Below the pieces are notes generated by a model. The model was given only the letters and a program-made list of their open reading frames with translations, was not told the DNA's origin and searched no databases. 64,000 nt of DNA from contig JAUIMM010000643.1 of the NCBI GenBank assembly GCA_031769625.1, positions 749,001 to 813,000 on the forward strand, written 5' to 3'. Made by a program: the position numbers and the translations under genes. Source of the DNA: Taudactylus pleione. Lineage: Eukaryota; Chordata; Amphibia; Anura; Myobatrachidae. This document shows, one piece after another, positions 1 through 10,984 of this stretch. Position 1 is the first letter of the stretch. Every line of letters begins with the position of its first letter.

Positions 1-734
1 TTTTGGTTTTGGATCTCCCCTGGTTTTGGATCTGAATCTGGTTTTGGATTTTTTTCCTTGGTGTTTTGTTTTTAGGTTTTGTATCTGTATTTTGTTTAAA
101 AAAATTATATAAACAGCTAAAATTACATAATTTGGGCCTGTTTTTGTTCCTACAGTATTATTAACCTTAATAACAATCATTTTCAGCATTTCTAGGCTTT
201 TTTAACCACCTCACAGCTCACAATATTGATTTCACTATTTTTCACAAATATAGGCCAAATGCTGCAGCGAGCTAGCTGGCTAAAGTAAGCAACAGAGCAG
301 CGGCACAAACGCACGGCAGTTTAAAAAAATATCAGACATCTATGAAACATTGCCACACAGCAGTGGCAGACAGGATGGCAGTTTAATAAACTATAATAAT
401 GTCAGTCGGCAATGCCCCAAATTGTGCCAAATGTAAAGGAAAGAGATGCAAGATGGAATTGTCCCTCCCACCCACTCATATGTGGGATATTAAAAAGGAC
501 ATGCACAATTTCACAAACCAAGCACTTTAGACACTAGGACTGACACTTTCGTGGCTGAACTCCTTGTTTTGTTTGGGCCCCCACAAAACATTTTTTGGAA
601 GGACTACCTTCAGGAGGAGGTTGATGATGAGGGTGTTGGTGGTGGAGATTGCATGTGCTGGTCCAAACTGCTGGTAGCTGATAGTGGACTGCTTGTTATT
701 AATTTACAAATTATAATTTTGTTAAACAAATTGC

Positions 735-1082
735 ATGAACTCTCTGCAAATGACGTAACAGGGAGGAGGTTCCTAGATGGTTAACGTCCCTTCCTCTGCT
801 AACTTTGGCTTTACAAATGGAACAGATGTCTTCACAACTGTTGTCAGAATTTAGATTAAAATAATTCCACACCAAAGACGTTGCTTTTCTGGCTTTCTTT
901 TTATCTTTAGCAAGAACTGCTGCCACTGGTGGCTGATTTACGCAAACCACATCCTTATCATCAACTACCACATTAGCGTCAGATAGGACACAAATTTCCC
1001 CCTCATCCTCCTTTTGCAATTCCTCCACACTATCATCCTCATTTTTTATTATTTCACCATCTAATACTAGCACAGCCGTCAT
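735..1082 (-). pseudogene. BED zinc-finger fragment of a hAT transposase, copy A
   Basis: The minus-strand frame encodes an acidic N-terminal stretch followed by a BED finger: VWNYF, then CSICKAKVSRG, GTSSLLRHL and a final RVH. The C-x2-C and H-x4-H ligands that bind zinc in BED domains are all present. BED fingers form the DNA-binding N terminus of many hAT transposases and of domesticated ZBED proteins. The frame stops soon after the finger, before the RNase-H-like catalytic domain and the hAT dimerisation region, so this is a remnant. It lies beside a second related copy (1101-2074) on the same strand. A domesticated ZBED gene is unlikely because the frame is so short. Confidence 0.7.
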
Positions 1083-1100
1083 GGCATCAGTGATCCGCTG

Positions 1101-2074
1101 TCAAACTGAGTGACAGCTGTTATACTTACTTCCTCTATCAAAGGACTGTTTAATAGTCAATTGTTTTTTAAAATTACTTCCGATCACGAATGAGGATGTT
1201 GATGATGATGCAGGTGTTGGTGTTGGAGATCGAAGGCGCTTGGATCCCACAGAGAGGGAGCAGGTAGGTGACACTGGACTTGTTACGTTTTGAGTTTTGG
1301 AACTTGGCGACATACACTTTGATATTTGATGAATGCATGCTCCAAGTGACGTAACAAGGAGGAGGTTCCTAGGTGGTTTAGGTCCCTCCCTCTACTCACT
1401 CTTGCTTTTCAATGGTTACATATGGCTTGACAACTGTTGTCAGGATTGGGGTGGAAATAATTCCACACGTGAGAAGTGGATTTTTTTGTCTTTTGCCCCG
1501 GCATGACAACAATGGGTTTTGGCTTTTTCAATCCATGGGCAACAGCTGTTGCCTTACTTACGCAAAGGACATCCTCGGCATCAACATTCTCATCACCATC
1601 AACAACATCATCATCATACTTAGCACCTTCAACTACCAAAATATCCTCCTCCTCCTCCATATGCAATTCCACAGAAGCATCCTCAATAACTACGTCTGCA
1701 AGATGGTGACTGCCCTTCCCAACTTTTACAGAGGGCACACAAATGTTGGAACTTGGAGAATCCCCCAGTACACTAGTATTTAGGTCTGACTCACACATGG
1801 CAACCGCGGACACCCTTGTACTCTCCTCGGGGATTTGTGATTTTGATTTCTCAGGGCACAGAGTTGTTTTTTGCGAAGGGCTATCAGAATCAGAACCAGC
1901 AGACTTCATAAAGAAAGGCCAAGGCCTTATCCTTTTCTTGCCACTTCGTGTAGTGAATGGCATATTGCCAATTTTTTGTTTATCTAAAGGCAAATTTCCT
2001 TTCAATTTTTTTTTTATTAACTTCAGTAAAAGTAGCTTTGCAATATCGAAGGCGTGACTTAAACCCTGGGGCAT
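1101..2074 (-). pseudogene. BED zinc-finger fragment of a hAT transposase, copy B, with premature stop
   Basis: A 221-codon minus-strand frame (2074 to 1409) starts with a basic and acidic region and reaches the BED core (HVWNYFHPNPDN, then CQAICNH), where a TGA falls in the middle of the finger, at the second half of the C-x2-C pair. Past the stop the same frame continues with KARVSRGRDLNHLGTSSLLRHL, so the rest of the finger is recognisable. A further frame at 1313-1101 contains QLTIKQSFDRGSKY, which resembles the linker that follows BED domains in frog hAT proteins. Together they are a decayed N-terminal third of a transposase. Copy A is closely related, so the region holds a tandem duplication of the N-terminal segment. 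Confidence 0.65.
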
Positions 2075-2458
2075 GGGCCTTCATAGAGGACGAGGAAGTT
2101 GATGGCCTTGCACTGCTGGCAGCAGCTAGAACATGTGGTTCTTGGCCTTGCTCTCCTGTCATGTGACAGCCCTCCATATTTTATGTGGTCTTGAAGCAGT
2201 GTCACAAGCACCAATAGTGTAGCCAAGGTGCGGTTACAAAATTCACACATGTGCAGTCGTACACACACAAAAAATTTTTTACAAAAAAATACACTGTTTT
2301 TTTTCTGCCGGTCCACAATTTGGGCCCAGAGCACAGATTGATGACGACTGCAGTCGGGCAGCACTAGGTTGCGTTGCCGACTTGCTAGATCTTGTGCGGC
2401 TAAGCGTAACACGCCCAGACAAATATATTTTACACACAAAAAAAATATTTTTATTTTT

Positions 2459-2610
2459 TGGGGGGGTCCAGAACTTGGGCCTAGATGGACGCAGCAGACA
2501 GCACAGCAGACAGCACCAGCCCAGATGGATCAGCAACAGCCCAGATGGACACAGCAGACAGCACAACACCAGCCCAGAATGGATCAGCACCAGCCCAGGA
2601 CATAGCAGAC
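2459..2610. repeat. CAGCAGACAGCAC minisatellite inside the hAT element
   Basis: Repeated variants of CAGCAGACAGCACCAGCC and CCCAGAATGGATCAGCA occur head to tail. A related array lies at the same relative place of the next element (6600-6820). Reading frames across it are repeat artefacts. Confidence 0.8.
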
Positions 2611-2879
2611 AGAACAGCACATCACCTCTCCCTAGCCCTACACTACCCACCCTCCCTGTTCAGTCTCCACAGCCGGAGTGAAATGGCGCCCGCCGCGTCC
2701 CTTATATATAGAGATGAAAGCTCACGAGCTGCAAGATTTCATCTCTATAGTTTTGCCTCGATTTGAGAGATCCCAGTAAGCGGGAACATCCGAGCCAGCT
2801 TGGATCCGACTTTGATCTACAAAATTCGGGTGGGTTCGGATCTCTGAAAACGAACCCACTCATCTCTAGTTGAAAGAGA

Positions 2880-3230
2880 GGCAAATAAATTTAATAGTTG
2901 CTGCTAACGCCAAATCAGCCTATTGTATATTAAAGACAAATAAGAGGAGACTGACCTGCTAGCCATAATAACACACCCCTGTAGTTTGGGTAACACACCC
3001 CTGTAGTACATGTAAAAACTTAAAAAGGCCATAAAATATTACATTGTCAATATCCAAGGATTCCTGACAAGGGTTGAATGAGAAGCCAAGAATCTTAATA
3101 GTTGCACTGCAGAGCAGCTATCTCCAAATCAGCGGAGGAGACTAAGAAGAGGCTGACCTGCTGGCCATACTACCCCCCAAGTGGGTAACACACCCCTGTA
3201 GTAGATTTATGAGCACGTACATCCACGTAA
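2880..3230. repeat. Two diverged direct copies of a roughly 200-bp sequence
   Basis: The block with TTAATAGTTGCTG, AAATCAGCC, GGAGACTGACCTGCTAGCC and AACACACCCCTGTAGT (about 2890-3010) recurs at about 3090-3205. It lies between two hAT elements and has no coding signal. 3230-3550 shows nothing recognisable. Confidence 0.6.
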
Positions 3231-4139
3231 AATGGACGTACATTATTCGAAAGAAATGTAAATAGTGTATTTTTCACACATAAGCACAGTTGTGCGCCTC
3301 TCTATAAATATACGCCAGCCTCTACATCGTCACCACACACACGTTATCTTATAAGTCATCAGCAGCAGCATGCCATTATTGCCACATATAGTAAATGAAA
3401 AGTACAGATATATATATATTAGTACATCTGATAATCAGAGAAGGGCACAGGAAGTGGTGTAGTATCAGATGTTTATTTTTCTCCGACAAAGTATTTCTTA
3501 ACAAAAAAAAGGCATCCAGACACCAATAATCCCTCTGTAACCTGTCTTTACTAGAGATGTGCGCCAACCCCCATGTTTTGGTTTTGGATCTGGATCTCCC
3601 CTGGTTTTGGATCTGGATTGGTTTTGCCAAAACCTCACCTCTGTGTTTTGGTTTTGGATCTGGATTTTTTCTTAAAAAATAAAATAAAAAGCTAAAATCA
3701 CATAAAATGGGCCTTATTTTGTTCCTACAGTATTAATAACCACAATAACATTTATTTCCACTCGTTTCCAGTCAATTTTGACCACCTCACAGCTCACAAT
3801 ATTGATTTGTTCATCTTGTTCAGGCCCAAAATTTGCACCAAGATAGCTGGCTGACTAAGCTAAGCTGCAGCAGTGGGCGGCACAAACACATGGCAGTTCA
3901 ACTTCAAACATGGCACATCAGGAAACACTTGTATTATTCAAGAGAGGCCTGAGGGAGTTAGGGTATGTATGTAGTTGAAGGTAGAACAGGGACAGGAAGG
4001 GTTGATTGGTAGTAAATTTAATTTTGTATTTTTGAATAAAAAGAAAATTTATGAGTGAGAAGGGGAGGCGAGGAGGCATTTACAAAAATATTTGATACAG
4101 TACATTTGCATCAGTCTTTGCCACAGAAGAATCCTTGAG

Positions 4140-5060
4140 CATGGCTGCTGCTGCTGGAAGTTGATTTGCTCATCCCAAAAGGGGACCAGGAAGAAGAGTG
4201 CTTTACAATACAATTGACTTAAACAATGCTTTGCAAATCTTCTATAAAGGCATTTCCCAACTTGTACAGGGACATAAAAAAAACAAGACAAGTTTAAGAT
4301 CTATGATTTAAGTGCAGGGGGTAGCCAACCCTGGTCCTCGAGAGCTACCAACAGTGCATGTTTTCCAGGTCTCCTCACAGAATCAAAACTATAATAATTA
4401 ACTCCACCTGTGGATCTTTCTAAATGTTTTGGTGAGTAATGAATACACCTGTGCACGAGCTAGGCCGTCTGGAAAATGTGAGCTCTCGAGGACTGAGGTT
4501 AGCTACCCTTGATTTAAGGTCCTACTCTTGTGTCTTTCTTGAGAATCCTGTGCCTGTTTCTGCAGGTAGGGGTGGATTTTCAACCCAGAAGGGGACCATG
4601 AAGAGTGCTTCCAAAAAACAATTGACTTAAATAATCCTTTGCAAACCTTCTGTTCTGTAAAGGCATTTTCCAACCTGTACAGGGACATTTAAAAAAAAAC
4701 AGATTTAGTTAGTGGCCTTCAAACTGCCGTTGTTCCCACTGTCCACGTAACCATATGAGATATGTGAACAAGTGGAACAGAGCAGCAAATGCAACATTTC
4801 AGATTTAAGGATTAAGTCTTACGTTTCTTGGGAATTCTTTCTTGAGTGCCATGCCTGCTTGGTGGGAGTGGATTTTTTTCATCTCAGAAGGGGACCAAGA
4901 AGTGTGCTTTCCAAAATTAAATAAACAATTGACTTAAATAATCCTTTGCAAACCTTCTGTTCTGTAACAGAATTTCCCAACCTGTACAGGGACATTAAAA
5001 AAAAGTGTTAGTTAGTGGCCTTCAAATTGCCATTGTTCACACTGTCCACTTCTTAGATAT
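4140..5060. repeat. Triplicated sequence block
   Basis: A segment containing AGAAGGGGACCA, CAATTGACTTAAATAATCC, TTTGCAAACCTTCTGT and AACCTGTACAGGGACAT occurs near 4170-4275, 4585-4690 and 4885-4995. The last two are also followed by related sequence (GTTAGTGGCCTTCAAA, then CACTGTCCAC), giving a unit of about 300 bp. No product is apparent. Confidence 0.65.
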
Positions 5061-5069
5061 GTGAATATA

Positions 5070-5813
5070 TTAGAATGTAGAAGGCCAAAAATTGGGTGGA
5101 CCACACATGGCTGATTGATCAACCATGGCGACTGGATTAGTGTCATAAGGAAGAGGAGGCTGCAAACTGGGTGTCATGTTATGAGTTGGCCATGTGGGGT
5201 ATGTTGCTGTTAAGGGATCAGGCTGGTTATCAGTGGACACATTATTAATATAGTTGTTATTTTGGGTTGCCATCTCCTGAAGGGTGTTTACCAACAGACA
5301 GACTACCTACCTATCAGCTCAGGCATAGACACTTCCTGAGGAACAGAGCTCTGTTCTCTGGAGGGAAGCCAAATAGGTGGGAGCCCCTGTTCCAATATCT
5401 GAAGCTCTTATCTCTCCACATCATCTATTATAGATGAAAAAAATGTAATCGGGGACATCTAGCTCCTATTTCTGTACCCTGCTTACACTTTTTGGACAGG
5501 AAGTCCAGGATGGATGGTTTGGAAGAAGGCCTAGCAACTGATGGGGATGGTCATTATTAGGACCTGGTCCCCTCAGTGGGTTTAGTCTGGGAGGTATTGG
5601 TTGGTATGCATGCAGCGGAATAACAAAGGCCTCCATGTTGTCTGTGCTTACTATTCCGTATTTCAGTTTGCGATTCAGGTAGGAATAAATTTGGCTACAG
5701 AACACAGTGACAGAATCACTGGATGTCTTAGTGCATTCAGGCCAAATACGATCCATGAATTCCCAGACAGATTCTGGACAGATGAATCCTTTGCTTGTAA
5801 TAATCTTTGGCAA
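5070..5813 (-). other. Unrecognised minus-strand reading frames (115 and 74 codons)
   Basis: A frame from 5813 to 5466 contains GFICPESVWEFMDRIWPEC and NRKLKYGIVSTDNMEAFVIP. A second frame, 5294 to 5070, is rich in Asn, Pro and Thr with NNNYINNVSTDNQPDP. The amino-acid composition looks more protein-like than most shadow frames here, and both run in the same direction as the BED frames of the neighbouring hAT. I recognise no family. It may be captured host exon sequence, an element-specific protein, or chance. No splice sites linking the two frames were established. Confidence 0.25.
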
Positions 5814-6589
5814 AGGTGGGTGTTATAGCCAGACACTTTAAAGGCTGTAACTTTGAAATGCTTTATAGAAAACGTGAATGAAACCTTTCCACACTGCAGA
5901 ACATGATGGAGAAATCCCTTGAAGTTCAGCACCAAGAGCATCTTTTTTCATGTTCTCTGAGGCCTCTCTTGCCTTTTGTTTACATTTTTGAATAAAACAG
6001 TTTTAGAATTTAGGATGTCTACTCTATATAGGTTTGTAAATAAATATAAGCTTTAGTTTTTTAGAGCATATAACTTTATAAGCAGTTAGGATAACATTTC
6101 TGCTATGTTTAAGATAAAAAAACAACGTTTTATAACCCAATAACTTAAAAAAAAAGTTTTCATTGCAATATTCATGCAGCCCCTTGACAGACAGCAGCAC
6201 AGCACCCCTGCGCAGCTACGCCGATGACAGGTGTGGCTAACATCCACACAATAAAAATTGTTTATTTATTATTTTGGGCAGCAGCCCCTCGACAGACAGG
6301 AGCACAACACCCCTGCGCACCTACGCTGATGACAGTGGCAGCCAGGGGTGGTTGACACGCACACAAAAAAAAAATGACATAAAAAGACAATATATTTAAA
6401 AAAAATTTCAGCTTCAGAACTTGGGCCCAGACCTCAGATTAATCACGACTGGTGTCGGCCAGCACTAGGTTGCAAGTTGCGTTGCTGGCTGGATCTTGTG
6501 CGGTTAAGCCTAACACGCACACACACACACACACACAGAAAAATATTACACTAAAAGACACTTTTTTTTTTTACAATATTTTTTTTTTT

Positions 6590-6830
6590 TGAGAGTCCAG
6601 AACTTGGGCCCAGATGGACGCAGCACCAGCCCAGATGTATTCTGCACCAGCCCAGATGGACACAGCAGACAGCAGAGCACCAGCCCAGAATGGATCAGCA
6701 CTGCAGCACCCCCGGACACAGCAGACAGCAAAGCATTAGCCCAGAATGGATCAGCACTCAGCAGCACCAGCCCAGAATGGATCAGCAGTGCACCAGCCCA
6801 GGACACAGCACCACTCTAGCAGCCTTACTC
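6590..6830. repeat. Minisatellite inside the second hAT
   Basis: Variants of CCAGCCCAGAATGGATCAGC and GGACACAGCAGACAGCA repeat head to tail, related to the array at 2459-2610. It is followed at 6840-7071 by the conserved end block also seen at 2640-2868. Confidence 0.75.
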
Positions 6831-7355
6831 TACCCACGGTCCCTGTTCAGTCACCACAGCCGGAGTGAAATGGCATCCTCCACGTGGTCCCTATATACTA
6901 CATTGATGATCGAGACGTAAGCTCGCGAACCACAAGATTTCCGACTCTATGGTTTTGCCTCAGTTTCGAGATCCGAGTCAGGAGGGAAACTCCGAGCCTG
7001 CTTGGATCCGACTCGGATCTGCAAAATTCGGGTGGGCTCGGTTCTCTGAGAACCGAACCCGCTCATCTCTACTTTATACACTGCAGCCTAAGCCCCTTTA
7101 TGGACAACACAGCAGCAGCCTTCAGCCCAAGACTCCTACTGGACACACACATTGAGTGACTGACTACACGTCTGCTAGCTTCTCTCTGCACAGCCAGAGT
7201 GAAAATGGCGCTGATCACGGGGACCTTTATACAATACAAAACCCGCGAGAATCCGACAGCGCTTTGCCTCATTTTCGAATACGAGTCAGGAGGGAAAACT
7301 CGAGCCTGACTCGAATCTCACCTCGGAACACGAACCGCTCATATCTAGTTTCTGT

Positions 7356-7955
7356 GCGTGAACTTGGTGTTGGCAAAGCCATCGCACATAACCACCCTGA
7401 CTTGTGGTAGTGTCATGGGAGAGTCGCAGGCGCGTATCAAAAGCTCTGTGATTCTGACTAGTGCTTACAGGGAAGGGAAGCCTGATTGTGATGGACCTCT
7501 TGTACCTAGCATGGAACTGGAGAAAGTACAGATACTAATGATGATGATAACGGCGGCAAACGTAAAATCAATGGGAAGCACAGGTTACGCTTGCACACCC
7601 ATGATTACTTACATTAGTTGAATGGATGGATACTCGCTTTAGCATAAAGTAGTAAATCTGGTTTCCATGGCTGCCAGCAACTACAACCTTTTTGCGTGTG
7701 ACTCAGAATAAGCTCCTTAAAGCTTAATATTAGTTTGCAATTATATTAACTGTAAGCACTACATAATATGTAGGCATTATATAAACAACTATGAGTAATT
7801 GTAATAGTTGTAATAATAATAATAATAAATCTAAACTTTTTTATAAATTGCAGTTTCTTGCATAAAGTAGATAAAATGTCCCAGTTTGAAAGATATGTGA
7901 CATAAGTGCAGCTTAATGACTTTTTTTTTTCTCCCAACAAAAACCACTCTTTGGA
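7356..7955. other. Intron sequence without recognisable features
   Basis: Sequence between the hAT cluster and the MITE at 7959. It contains short frames and an AT-rich part (7740-7930, with a TAA/AAT run), but no exon with credible splice sites or recognisable protein. Confidence 0.5.
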
Positions 7956-7958
7956 CTA

Positions 7959-8544
7959 GGGGCCTTATTCAGACCCGGTCGCAAGGCTGTGTTCGCACGA
8001 AGTCTGGTGATGTTTGCAATCTGCGCAGATATACAAGACACAGTGCACGTGTGCGAACCAGTCCATGAGATCTGGAAGCGTTCGCACCCAGTACACAGAC
8101 TCTCCGCAAGCATGAGTGACAGGATGAGCCGTTTGTGGGTGGTGACAGGGGTGGTCGATGGTAATGGGGTTGTGGTGGTGCGAACGCAGGCATGTCTGTG
8201 CGTCTATACACCATTTCAGGGGAGTGCATAATTAAGATGCATCATCAGCATACACGTCACATGGCTGAATTACACACAGCAGCACTCGCAGTGCTTGCAG
8301 AAGGGTATGGTCAACCACAAGTGGTGTGTATGGGTCCGATGTCAGCCGATGTTACCAATTGCTTAATACACTTCCTGGAGATGATGTATGTTACTAAGGG
8401 GAAGTGGGCGTCTTGTGTCAGACTGGTTGGCATCTAATTTCATACCGCGATTGCACGGCAAAACATAGTGGGCACGCTATGTCTTGCTAGCGATCGCGGG
8501 ATTTGGATATGGACAGATGTGTGCGACCAGGTCTGAATCAGGCC
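7959..8544. mobile_element. PIF/Harbinger-like MITE, GGGGCCTTATTCAGACC type
   Basis: The ends GGGGCCTTATTCAGACC and GGTCTGAATCAGGCC are imperfect inverted repeats. Flanks CTA and TTA suggest a slightly diverged 3-bp duplication. The interior is related, in inverted orientation, to the element at 46157-46749 (shared words GTGCGAACGCAGGCATG and GTGGGTGGTGACAGGGG). No transposase frame is present. The 3-bp target and the GGGCC terminus fit PIF/Harbinger non-autonomous elements, by inference only. Confidence 0.65.
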
Positions 8545-8587
8545 TTAGGTACAAACAATTATCTCCTATGGAGTTATTACTTTCTAT

Positions 8588-9483
8588 TAGTGATGAGTAT
8601 GTTAGGATTTCCAAAATCCGAACCCCCCCCCCCGATCCGAGACGGGAACAGAGTCTGGCTCAGGTATTCCCGCCAGACTCGGTTCACGAAACGAGGCAAA
8701 ACGTCGTCATCCAGCTGGCGGATTCTCACGGGTTTTGGACTCTGTAAAGGTCCCTTGATTGCCACCATTTTTCATTCAAGCTGTGGAGTGTGCAGAGTTA
8801 GGGAGCTGGGATCTACTTTTTGACTTGTTAGTTGTTATTATAAATAATAAAGTACTGCTGGCTGGCTACTATGAAGAGGGAGGGAGCTGGGAGCAGTTGC
8901 TGACGCTGACCATAGGGGCTGGCTGGCTGGCTACTGTTGTCCATGTACATTACATAGGGGCTGGCTGACTACTGTTGTCCTTGTCCATATAGGGGCTGGC
9001 TGTTGTCCTGTCCATAGGGGATGGCTGGCTGTAGTGCTGTGTTATCCTGGGGGTGCTCTCTTCACCCTCCCCCAGTGTGAAAAGCTGGTTATACACTGCC
9101 CTTCATCAAAATAATTTTTACAGGGGCTGTTCTGTGTGGTGTAGGGGTACGCTGCCCTGTGCCCTGTGTGCCGCTTAGCATAGTCATCCATTTACCTCGG
9201 TGCAACCTTCTGGCCTAAAAACAATACTGTGAGGTGTTCAGAATAGACTGGAAATTAGTAGAAATTAATGTTAATGAGGTTAATAATAGCGTAGGAACAA
9301 AAAAAAATAATTCTGTGATTTTAGCTGTTTTTATGCTTTTTTCAAAAAAATACAGATCCAAAACCAAAACACAAAACCCGGAAGGGTGGTTTTGGCAAAA
9401 CCAATCTAGATCCAAAACACGAAGAAAGATCCAGATCCAAAACTAAAACACAAAACATGAAAAGTGGCCGGTGCACACCCCAA
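8588..9483. mobile_element. Non-autonomous hAT element, 896 bp, with 8-bp target duplication
   Basis: It starts TAGTGATGAGTATG and ends GGTGCACACCCCAA. It is flanked by CTTTCTAT (8580-8587) and CTTCCTAT (9484-9491), an 8-bp duplication with one mismatch. The right part (9180-9470) is the reverse of the block at 1-420. A GGGGCTGGCTGGCT-type minisatellite occupies about 8855-9030. It has no coding capacity and sits 41 bp upstream of an ARHGAP45 exon. Confidence 0.8.
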
Positions 9484-9532
9484 CTTCCTATGAGCACACA
9501 GCTGAAATCCATTCTCTTTCCACATTCTCCAG

Positions 9533-9794
9533 GGTTTCAGAGAGATTTGAGGAGAACAAGATGAGTTCCAATAACTTGGGGATCATCTTTGGGCCAACGC
9601 TGATTCGTCCATCTCCTGGGCAGGACAAGCCTATGACCTACCTGCTGGATTCCGGTTACCAGGCACAAGTGGTAGAATTCCTTATTAACAACTATGAGAA
9701 GATCTTTGGGATGGATGAGCTGCCCATGACTGTCCGCCAGGGGGCAGAAGAGGATCCGTCTGAGGTAGAAATGGATGAGTCACCAGTGGCTGAA
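9533..9794 (+). CDS. ARHGAP45: ARHGAP45-like exon: end of RhoGAP domain
   Basis: A 262-nt internal exon lies between a pyrimidine-rich acceptor (TTCTCTTTCCACATTCTCCAG) and a GTAAGT donor. It opens in phase 2 and closes in phase 0. It encodes RVSERFEENKMSSNN, then LGIIFGPTLIRP, the conserved last block of RhoGAP domains, then LLDSGYQAQVVEFLI and IFGMDELP before an acidic tail. RhoGAP proteins stimulate GTP hydrolysis by Rho GTPases at membranes and actin structures. The arginine finger lies in upstream exons outside the window. The LLDSG-QAQ-VEFLI and IFGMDELP words match my memory of ARHGAP45 (HMHA1) better than its paralogues GMIP and ARHGAP29. An upstream start codon in the intron is spurious, since the true frame enters from a previous exon. 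Confidence 0.85.
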
Positions 9795-10497
9795 GTAAGT
9801 AATACATATACTGAAGCAAATCTTTAGCCTAACCCTAAACACAAAGGAGACAGTTAATGATAATGGAGCCTCTTCATTCACTAGGGGCTATTGGCACCCA
9901 TGATCACATATTTGATGATAATGCCACTTTTTTAACTCATTGATGTTGCTGGTTCCTAATGAACTGATAAACTGTATTTTCATGAACTTTGCTTTGCCAA
10001 CAGTCATAAATGACCATGGAGCCTGGGATGGCTAAATGGTTATTATAGAACTGACAGGTGCAGAACACTAAGAGCATCAGACTTTATTAATAGTTAACTT
10101 AATACCAATCAGAAACCTTACACTATGTGCTATTAGTGGCATTATCTACCACCTACAATGACTAACCTAACACTGCAGCTGCCAATAGGATACAGTTATG
10201 TTTTATATTATCCAGTAATCTGATTGGCCACCTACATTTGCTCAATTGTAGACTAGGATCTGTCAAGGTACTTAAGTCTTTCTCCTGAATGCCTAAATAT
10301 GTCTCCAGCTCTCTCCACATAATCTCTCTGTTGCCATCTTCATTTCTTTACTTCTTCTGAATACTTCTAATACAATATCTCACAATGGCGCAATCACAGT
10401 AATGTTATACGGTTCATCACAAAAGTAAAAACAAATGTCTCTTACTTTCTTCTCTCGATTCATTAAGATCTCCAAGTATATAGTGTTAAAGCACATA
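9795..10497 (+). other. ARHGAP45 intron, start
   Basis: It follows the GTAAGT donor at 9795. It is unique-looking AT-rich sequence with no repeat or exon I can recognise. Confidence 0.6.
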
Positions 10498-10970
10498 GGG
10501 GCCTATTCATCAACAATAAAATAAAGTTTTTAAGGACATTTTCCTTAATTACCGTTATTTTAGTATTCATTAACACACTTAACGCAGGAGATATCACTGA
10601 TATCTCCTGGTTAAGTCCATCTGCGTTAACTTCCACCCTCCCCATACATTAGTACATTAGTATGGGGATGTCGAAATTATGGTATTCATCAAATTCCGAA
10701 AATTTTCGGAATTTCATAGTGTTACTATACGCCACTCTCAGGTAGCGTATAGAGGGTTACACTTATCTGCTGTCAGCTGGACAGGTACTCCTTCGTCCCC
10801 CTCCATCGCTCCGGCTGCTGCGCTGTGTGTTCTCCCCTCCGCAATGCTGCTGCTGCCGGGTAGCATCTCCCCTCTGTTCCCCGGTGACACTTGTAAGTGC
10901 TTTTTCAATTAACTGCACTTACAAGTGCCCCGGGAACAGAGGGGAGACGCTACCTGGCAGCAGCAGCATC
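10498..10970. mobile_element. Hairpin-rich MITE fragment with a large foldback
   Basis: It begins GGGGCCTATTCATCAAC after CATA. It then contains successive hairpins around GGAGATATC/GATATCTCC, AAATTCCGAAAATTTTCGGAA and TATACGC/GCGTATA, and ends in a large foldback (about 10842-10968) whose arms share CCCCTCTGTTCC and CACTTGTAAGTGC. The expected right end (a reverse complement of GGGGCCTATTCATC) is missing, so it looks truncated. Confidence 0.55.
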
Positions 10971-10984
10971 GTGCTCAGTCCTCA

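Larger units (their letters stand above)
1..2868 (-). mobile_element. hAT-type DNA transposon, right part, running in from the window edge
   Basis: The end at 2857-2868 reads GAACCCACTCATCTCTA, the reverse complement of the TAGAGATGAGCGGGTTC terminus found on other elements of this window that have 8-bp target duplications. The first 420 bases (TTTTGGTTTTGGATCT subterminal repeats, then a block around 150-330) recur at 3552-3960 and in reverse at 9180-9470, 56755-57040 and 62020-62370, which defines the other end of the family. Inside are BED zinc-finger relics on the minus strand and a CAGCAGACAGCAC-type minisatellite. No complete transposase is present. The left end and its duplication lie outside the window. 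Assignment to hAT rests on sister copies and the BED fingers. Confidence 0.75.
3552..7347 (-). mobile_element. Composite hAT region (TAGAGATGTGCGCC ... CATCTCTA ends)
   Basis: It begins TAGAGATGTGCGCC at 3552 and repeats the terminal block seen at 1-420. Two right ends follow, GAACCCGCTCATCTCTA at 7071 and GAACCGCTCATATCTA at 7347, so at least two elements are nested or one is partly duplicated. Flanking 8-mers (GTCTTTAC left, CTTTATAC and GTTTCTGT right) do not match convincingly, so the exact pairing of ends is unresolved. The interior (4000-6170) is unlike the first hAT and includes a triplicated sequence and an unrecognised minus-strand frame. 6174-6370 holds two copies of a roughly 115-bp unit. 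Confidence 0.6.
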
